In this document: positions 33,989 to 40,455 of the stretch, in pieces
How positions within the stretch are numbered: position 1 is the first letter of the stretch
Layout: every line of letters begins with the position of its first letter
NCBI GenBank assembly: GCA_009784515.1
Contig: WRBN01000005.1
Coordinates: 1 to 40,455, forward strand
DNA: 40,455 bases
Source of the DNA: Spirochaetaceae bacterium
GTDB lineage: Bacteria; Spirochaetota; Spirochaetia; WRBN01
Reading direction: 5' to 3'
Program-made: the position numbers and the translations under genes
The notes under the pieces: generated by a model
Told to the model about the DNA's origin: nothing
Databases searched by the model: none
Seen by the model: the letters and a program-made list of their open reading frames with translations, nothing else

Positions 33989-34016
33989 TTGACAGAAACA
34001 GGAATTATGCTAAACT
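33989..34016 (+). promoter_or_regulatory. Promoter of cas2 (leaderless)
   Basis: TTGACA (33989-33994) and TAAACT (34011-34016) are 16 bases apart. The cas2 ATG at 34023 is 6 bases after the -10 box, so the message should begin at the start codon. No ribosome-binding site is present. Confidence 0.7.
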
Positions 34017-34022
34017 GAAACT

Positions 34023-34307
34023 ATGCTAATACTCATAGCCTACGATGTAAACACCGAAACTCCAGCCGGCAAGCGCCGCCTAAGACAAGTGGCCAAAGTT
34101 TGTGTCAATTACGGTCAGCGCGTGCAGAATTCCGTTTTTGAGTGCGAACTTGATAACGCTTTGTTCATCAAAGTAAAGCATCAATTAGAAAATATCATTG
34201 ATAAAGAAACCGACAGCCTGCGCTTTTACCGCTTAGGAAATAATCCACAAATTGAGCATATAGGTGCTAAAGAGAGTTATGACCCTAAGGGCATACTTAT
34301 TATTTAA
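34023..34307 (+). CDS. cas2: Cas2, adaptation protein (type I-C)
   Basis: Cas2 is the dimeric core of the Cas1-Cas2 integrase. The 94-residue protein starts MLILIAYDVNTETPAGKRRL, with the conserved Asp at residue 8, and contains GQRVQNSVFECELD and a C-terminal strand region. Length is normal for I-C. It has its own promoter, separate from cas1, directly after a miniature CRISPR unit, and is the last gene before the leader. Confidence 0.96.
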   Translation: MLILIAYDVNTETPAGKRRLRQVAKVCVNYGQRVQNSVFECELDNALFIKVKHQLENIIDKETDSLRFYRLGNNPQIEHIGAKESYDPKGILII

Positions 34308-34508
34308 TTACTGGTGCGAAGGGGAAGCTAACATAAAAAGGGCTAACCTTTCGCACTTACCTTGCTATAGAAATAGGTTTTGCCTATACTCATATTATAA
34401 ATATATTTATTTCAATCTTATAGTATTATAGACAAAATAAGCATTTTTTGATATACTAAGGGAAATTTCTCGCAACGAGGAATAACGAGGTTAGCTTTAA
34501 TCTCTGCC
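34308..34508 (+). promoter_or_regulatory. CRISPR leader with array promoter
   Basis: This AT-rich 201-base stretch separates cas2 from the first repeat. It holds an inverted pair GTGCGAA (34314-34320) / TTCGCAC (34350-34356), two direct GCTAAC copies inside it, and a further inverted copy GTTAGC near the first repeat (about 34490). A promoter TAGACA (34429-34434) / TATACT (34452-34457) with 17-base spacing should start the pre-crRNA near 34464. Confidence 0.75.
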
Positions 34509-37500
34509 GTCGCGCTCCGCATGGAGCGTGTGAATTGAAACATTTAAATTTCCTTTATAGATTTTAAAAATTGCGTCGCGCTCCGCATGGAGCGTGTGAA
34601 TTGAAACTTAAAACGCATACGTTATCTATCGCAGCAGGGGCGTCGCGCTCCGCATGGAGCGTGTGAATTGAAACTTTTGTTTTAGATTACTTTAACAGTT
34701 GGCTTAGATTGGTCGCGCTCCGCATGGAGCGTGTGAATTGAAACAATACCTTTATACCTAGCGGCCAGTACAGTGAATGTCGCGCTCCGCATGGAGCGTG
34801 TGAATTGAAACAAACCAAAGGAAGCCGATACCTTAATAAAACGCTGTCGCGCTCCGCATGGAGCGTGTGAATTGAAACATAACATCAGCAGGTACATAAA
34901 TAGCGTACCTGTCGGTCGCGCTCCGCATGGAGCGTGTGAATTGAAACACGTTATACAAAGGGCCAACTATAGTAATTGAGGTCGCGCTCCGCATGGAGCG
35001 TGTGAATTGAAACGGTATAGCCTTAAAGGGCCCCCCCCAAAAAAAAAGGTCGCGCTCCGCATGGAGCGTGTGAATTGAAACTATTAATACTAAGTCTACA
35101 ATCTTTTAATTTTTTGGTCGCGCTCCGCATGGAGCGTGTGAATTGAAACCTGTTGTAGTGCTGTATATTTACCACTTTTTGAGGTGTCGCGCTCCGCATG
35201 GAGCGTGTGAATTGAAACCTGCCGGCACGTAGCGCTTACCCCGCCAGCTGGGAGGTCGCGCTCCGCATGGAGCGTGTGAATTGAAACTCTAAAGGCGGTG
35301 GGTAAAGCCGACCAGCTTACGCGGGTCGCGCTCCGCATGGAGCGTGTGAATTGAAACTACGCCCGCAAAGCACGGGCGGCATTTGTAGAGGGTCGCGCTC
35401 CGCATGGAGCGTGTGAATTGAAACATTATATTGCTTTGGTTGCTGGTGGAAAACTGATGTCGCGCTCCGCATGGAGCGTGTGAATTGAAACAATAGACAG
35501 TCTGTTTTCTGCCATTGCTTCATCTAGTCGCGCTCCGCATGGAGCGTGTGAATTGAAACTTTTGTGTGTATATTTTTATTGTTCGTAATAAATGTCGCGC
35601 TCCGCATGGAGCGTGTGAATTGAAACTGTCAATATGATACGAAGTAGCTCCGGGTACTGCGTCGCGCTCCGCATGGAGCGTGTGAATTGAAACTCTTTAA
35701 AGATTTGCCGGCCAATCTTTTGCTCATTCTCGGTCGCGCTCCGCATGGAGCGTGTGAATTGAAACTTTAGATTTCAGCGCGCGGATAGCTGGAACGGAAA
35801 GTCGCGCTCCGCATGGAGCGTGTAAATTGAAACCTTATTGAAGTTTTCCGCTTTTATCGTAATATGCTGAGGTCGCGCTCCGCATGGAGCGTGTGAATTG
35901 AAACAGTATTTTATCGAAAAATAACACCGAAAACTATGTCGCGCTCCGCATGGAGCGTGTGAATTGAAACCTTGAAAGTAGACTTTAAAGATAAGCTGCT
36001 TTAATTAAGTCGCGCTCCGCATGGAGCGTGTGAATTGAAACCCTAATATTGTCTTTGTTCTGGTAATGAATAAAACTATGGTCGCGCTCCGCATGGAGCG
36101 TGTGAATTGAAACCTTTACATTAATAATATTGATAAAGAAGTAGCTAAAAAAAGTCGCGCTCCGCATGGAGCGTGTGAATTGAAACGGCTTACTGTGGCC
36201 ACAGAAAAAGCCAAAAATTTATACCGTCGCGCTCCGCATGGAGCGTGTGAATTGAAACCCTTTGTTTGCCTTAATTACGGGTGATATGCCTATTATGGTC
36301 GCGCTCCGCATGGAGCGTGTGAATTGAAACCCTTTGTTTGCCTTAATTACGGGTGATATGCCTATTATGGTCGCGCTCCGCATGGAGCGTGTGAATTGAG
36401 GTCGCGCTCCGCATGGAGCGTGTGAATTGAAACTAAAATAGAATTTAGAGCAGATAAACACCATAAAGGTCGCGCTCCGCATGGAGCGTGTGAATTGAAA
36501 CCCTATTTTAGGCGGGGTAAGATAAGCCATAATAATGGCGTCGCGCTCCGCATGGAGCGTGTGAATTGAAACGCTAGAGGCGCTATCACCGCTAAGCACT
36601 ATAAAAGGTCGCGCTCCGCATGGAGCGTGTGAATTGAAACACCATCGGTGCTAGGGGCAACTAGGGTAAACGTAAGTCGCGCTCCGCATGGAGCGTGTGA
36701 ATTGAAACATTGGGTACTTTATTTTTTGTTAGATGATTATTTTGTCGCGCTCCGCATGGAGCGTGTGAATTGAAACCGTGAATGGCATGAAATGGCCGAA
36801 CATGACGATGTCGCGCTCCGCATGGAGCGTGTGAATTGAAACCGTGAATGGCATGAAATGGCCGAACATGACGATGTCGCGCTCCGCATGGAGCGTGTGA
36901 ATTGAAACCTTTTCTAATGCCATAAAGCCAATATTTACAGAGGGGTCGCGCTCCGCATGGAGCGTGTGAATTGAAACCTTTATACCTAGAGTTAATAGAT
37001 AATTATTTGCAGTCGCGCTCCGCATGGAGCGTGTGAATTGAAACTTATTGCATAATTATTTATATCAAAGTTATCTTGTCGCGCTCCGCATGGAGCGTGT
37101 GAATTGAAACAAACATTTGTTTGATTTTATTATCCAATTCTTCCAGTCGCGCTCCGCATGGAGCGTGTGAATTGAAACCTTTAAATAATTTGGCTAATAA
37201 TATTGCGCAATCATGGAGTCGCGCTCCGCATGGAGCGTGTGAATTGAAACTATTGCTAAAGTCAATCATTCCCCGCCAGCGCCTAGGTCGCGCTCCGCAT
37301 GGAGCGTGTGAATTGAAACTAATTTAGTTGCTGATGATGTTAATATTAATATAGGTCGCGCTCCGCATGGAGCGTGTGAATTGAAACTCAAGATTTTATG
37401 GCCAGTAATAGGCACAGGTTGTGTCGCGCTCCGCATGGAGCGTGTGAATTGAAACTTAAGGCTGCTAACGGGGATAACTAATGAATAATATTGTCGCGCT

Positions 37501-40317
37501 CCGCATGGAGCGTGTGAATTGAAACACTTCTCATGGCGTCAAGGGGGGCAATAAGGTTATATCTGGTCGCGCTCCGCATGGAGCGTGTGAATTGAAACAT
37601 CTAAGAGGTCGTTTCGCCAGAGCAGATAAACTGGTCGCGCTCCGCATGGAGCGTGTGAATTGAAACTGCTTTTAAAAATAAAGAGATAACCTATGGCTAT
37701 AGGGTCGCGCTCCGCATGGAGCGTGTGAATTGAAACAATTTGCTTTTTGGGCCACGGTAAATACAGCCGAGTCGCGCTCCGCATGGAGCGTGTGAATTGA
37801 AACCATTATTAGTTAAACCCACTAACCAAATAGAAAATGTCGCGCTCCGCATGGAGCGTGTGAATTGAAACTGATGACATTTAGCCACATCAAGCGTACT
37901 AGCCAAGTCGCGCTCCGCATGGAGCGTGTGAATTGAAACACTCTCCATACTCTCCATATCTAAAAGTTACCACTTTGCGTCGCGCTCCGCATGGAGCGTG
38001 TGAATTGAAACTCCTGCTCCAGCTGCACTTTACATATCATTGGAAAACGTCGCGCTCCGCATGGAGCGTGTGAATTGAAACAATATCACTGGCGCAGCGT
38101 GCTAAATATGTTTATGTCGCGCTCCGCATGGAGCGTGTGAATTGAAACTAATTACGGTAGCTACCGCCGCAAAGGGTGGTATGTCGCGCTCCGCATGGAG
38201 CGTGTGAATTGAAACTGGCGGCAATGGTAGAGGATGGCCGGCTAAGGGCTAGTCGCGCTCCGCATGGAGCGTGTGAATTGAAACAAATCTGTTGAGGGGG
38301 TACGCTTAGGGTTAGAAGATGTCGCGCTCCGCATGGAGCGTGTGAATTGAAACACTATATAATTGAAAATAAATTTATAAAAGCAAAGTCGCGCTCCGCA
38401 TGGAGCGTGTGAATTGAAACTACGTGCATTTAATTGATAGTGTAACAAGTGAAGGTCGCGCTCCGCATGGAGCGTGTGAATTGAAACAACATTATGGCCG
38501 AAGAGCAAGCAAGAAAATTACTAGTCGCGCTCCGCATGGAGCGTGTGAATTGAAACAAACTTAATCCTAAACTAGACGAAGCTAAACTAAGTCGCGCTCC
38601 GCATGGAGCGTGTGAATTGAAACCTTTATACCTAGAGTTAATAGATAATTATTTGCAAAGTCGCGCTCCGCATGGAGCGTGTGAATTGAAACCTAGTTCG
38701 TCAAACTGGGCAAATGTTTTGGCACTGGTCGCGCTCCGCATGGAGCGTGTGAATTGAAACTTTTATCACGCAATCACCTATATTGGTGGGTGATAAGTCG
38801 CGCTCCGCATGGAGCGTGTGAATTGAAACACTCCCCTACTCATTATGCAAAAATGCTGCGCCTCAGCGTCGCGCTCCGCATGGAGCGTGTGAATTGAAAC
38901 TATTCTACCGGCCAATTTATTTTAGTACCGAGGTAGTCGCGCTCCGCATGGAGCGTGTGAATTGAAACCGGTGACAGAAGTGCCGCAGGCTACCATCCGC
39001 CGGTCGCGCTCCGCATGGAGCGTGTGAATTGAAACATCAGATCAAGCTATACTATCACGTGAAATTTACGTCGCGCTCCGCATGGAGCGTGTGAATTGAA
39101 ACTTTTGCTGGGCAAAGAAAAAGGGCCGCGTTTAAGTCGCGCTCCGCATGGAGCGTGTGAATTGAAACTTAGCTACTCCTGTATCTATAGCAAATTCAGT
39201 TAGGTCGCGCTCCGCATGGAGCGTGTGAATTGAAACGGGTATAGCTATCTACTTGGAATGTAATAATTCCAGTCGCGCTCCGCATGGAGCGTGTGAATTG
39301 AAACACTCTTCTAGTCATTGGTGCTCCCTAGCCTTAAGCTGTCGCGCTCCGCATGGAGCGTGTGAATTGAAACATAATTGATGACCCAGATGAAGAGCAA
39401 CCGCTTAAAAGTCGCGCTCCGCATGGAGCGTGTGAATTGAAACTAGAAATATCAGTATGCAATCAAACTTTATCAGAAGTCGCGCTCCGCATGGAGCGTG
39501 TGAATTGAAACATCGAGGGGATGTCTTCAGGAATTTTTTTACAGCAGTCGCGCTCCGCATGGAGCGTGTGAATTGAAACTCGAATGTCGAATGCGTTGTT
39601 ACGAAAGTCAAATAGTCGCGCTCCGCATGGAGCGTGTGAATTGAAACTCAGGATACACGCAAAATAATAACATTAGCACACGTCGCGCTCCGCATGGAGC
39701 GTGTGAATTGAAACCTCCGGAGAAGGCGGAAGCGCCACCAGCGAGTAGGTCGCGCTCCGCATGGAGCGTGTGAATTGAAACCTCGATGTGTCCGGTAACG
39801 TTTCCGAAGAACGCAGTCGCGCTCCGCATGGAGCGTGTGAATTGAAACTGGACAAGATTAAAGGAGGGGTTGGCCGAAATAAGTCGCGCTCCGCATGGAG
39901 CGTGTGAATTGAAACACTGACGGGGCAACTGGTGCAGTTTCTAGTTTAAGTCGCGCTCCGCATGGAGCGTGTGAATTGAAACTATTTCTTCGTCTGTTTC
40001 ACTATCAATTAAGTGCGTCGCGCTCCGCATGGAGCGTGTGAATTGAAACAGAATATCAATAGCATAATCGGTATTAAATGCTTGTCGCGCTCCGCATGGA
40101 GCGTGTGAATTGAAACAGTAAATTGCTAGCGCTTGTTTTAGAACTACGTTTGTCGCGCTCCGCATGGAGCGTGTGAATTGAAACACCGTATGCAGGGCTT
40201 CCCTAGTAAGGCGCTGCGTCGCGCTCCGCATGGAGCGTGTGAATTGAAACACCTATTCCTTTCGATTGATAATTGCGGGGCGGCGTCGCGCTCCGCATGG
40301 AGCGTGTGAATTGAAAC
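34509..40317 (+). CRISPR. Type I-C CRISPR array, about 86 repeats of 33 bases
   Basis: The repeat begins GTCGCGCTCCGCATGGAGCG and ends TGTGAATTGAAAC, with the stem CGCTCC/GGAGCG around GCAT. I count 86 copies at about 68-base spacing; spacers are mostly 33-39 bases. The repeats are almost invariant: the copy at 35801 has one change (TGTAAATTG), and the copy at 36370 lacks its last three bases and its spacer. The leader is at the left, next to cas2. Two repeat-spacer units are tandemly duplicated (36226-36369 and 36744-36875). One spacer (36502-36539) matches pstC of this window. Reading the minus strand of repeats gives spurious protein frames that are not genes. Confidence 0.98.
36502..36539 (+). 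other. Spacer matching the pstC gene in this window
   Basis: Bases 36503-36539 are the exact reverse complement of 1465-1501 in pstC; only the first of the 38 spacer bases differs. The match is 37 of 38. Confidence 0.9.
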
Positions 40318-40403
40318 TAGATTACTCGCATGTGTAAGTGTCAAGTAATTCAAGAACAAATAGCTTGTTTTTTTAGTAGAGGTGTAGTGCCGATGCCCTG
40401 ATG

Positions 40404-40431
40404 TATCCTATGCTCGTTATAGTATAGGATA
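40404..40431. repeat. Inverted repeat beyond the array
   Basis: TATCCTAT (40404-40411) pairs with ATAGGATA (40424-40431) around a 12-base loop, in the 138 bases after the last repeat. These bases also hold a weak AACAA/TTGTT hairpin with a T-run near 40355-40375 that could terminate the pre-crRNA. No gene is visible. Confidence 0.45.
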
Positions 40432-40455
40432 TATTTTAAAAGTTCAAGTTCAAAC

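Noticed and set aside
35013-35048. Spacer with runs of C and A, which looked like an assembly fault.
   Set aside because: Flanking repeats are perfect and spacing is normal; it is odd but gives no basis for a claim beyond checking reads.
34682-40359. Many minus-strand frames repeating SIHTLHAERD, FNSHAPCGAR or FTRSMRSAT.
   Set aside because: They are the CRISPR repeat read in its three minus-strand frames with spacers in between; they have no ribosome-binding sites and are not genes.
1-40455. tRNA, rRNA or insertion-sequence transposase genes.
   Set aside because: No cloverleaf, rRNA segment or transposase motif could be recognised in any part of the window.

Overview
The window looks like chromosomal DNA of a host-associated spirochaete, most likely Treponema or a close relative. 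The case rests on a P83/100-type antigen gene, a stand-alone flagellar rod-binding (FlgJ N-terminal type) gene, a large acyl-CoA dehydratase activase of the kind found in anaerobes, and moderate-to-low GC with AT-rich intergenic DNA. The species call is inference; the gene calls come from the translated sequence.

Left part (1-20113). The window opens in the end of a phage-tail-like block: a tube-like protein, then a tail assembly chaperone with a classic -1 slippery site that would extend it into a downstream frame. It is joined directly to a phosphate uptake operon (pstC-pstA-pstB-phoU) with no pstS visible; PstA carries a large extracytoplasmic insert that partly resembles PstS. Next come a P83/100 gene with a TPR partner (minus), a chemoreceptor (plus), an outer-membrane barrel (minus), a Dps-like ferritin (minus), a small HNH-like zinc protein (plus), a decayed Uma2 gene, a 1424-residue CoA activase/dehydratase protein (minus), era (minus), a three-gene operon of two small proteins and an AAA+ ATPase behind a near-consensus promoter, and a flagellar rod-binding gene.

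Right part (20114-40455) is a type I-C CRISPR-Cas locus broken up by extra genes. The order is cas3-cas5c-cas8c-cas7, a hairpin overlapping a new promoter, a DUF262 (GmrSD-like) gene, a TfoX-N-like gene, cas4, a truncated Uma2 and a lipoprotein gene on the minus strand, two intact Uma2 genes joined to cas1, a DUF2130 gene broken twice at T-runs, a miniature array, cas2, the leader, and an array of about 86 33-base repeats. The Cas proteins should form the usual I-C machinery: Cas5c/7/8c surveillance complex, Cas3 nuclease-helicase, and Cas1/2/4 adaptation.

The most notable observations are: (1) a miniature CRISPR unit of two highly diverged repeats that keep their hairpins, flanking one 35-base spacer, sitting behind a -10 box just before cas2, a candidate regulatory guide of the CreA/CreR kind; (2) a spacer matching 37 of 38 bases of the pstC gene in this same window; (3) four promoters placed so close to the start codon that the mRNAs would be leaderless or nearly so, including those of cas2 and of the uma2-uma2-cas1 unit; (4) a cas3 gene without an ATG, GTG or TTG start ahead of its conserved N-terminus; and (5) restriction-like and nuclease-fold genes lodged between the cas genes.
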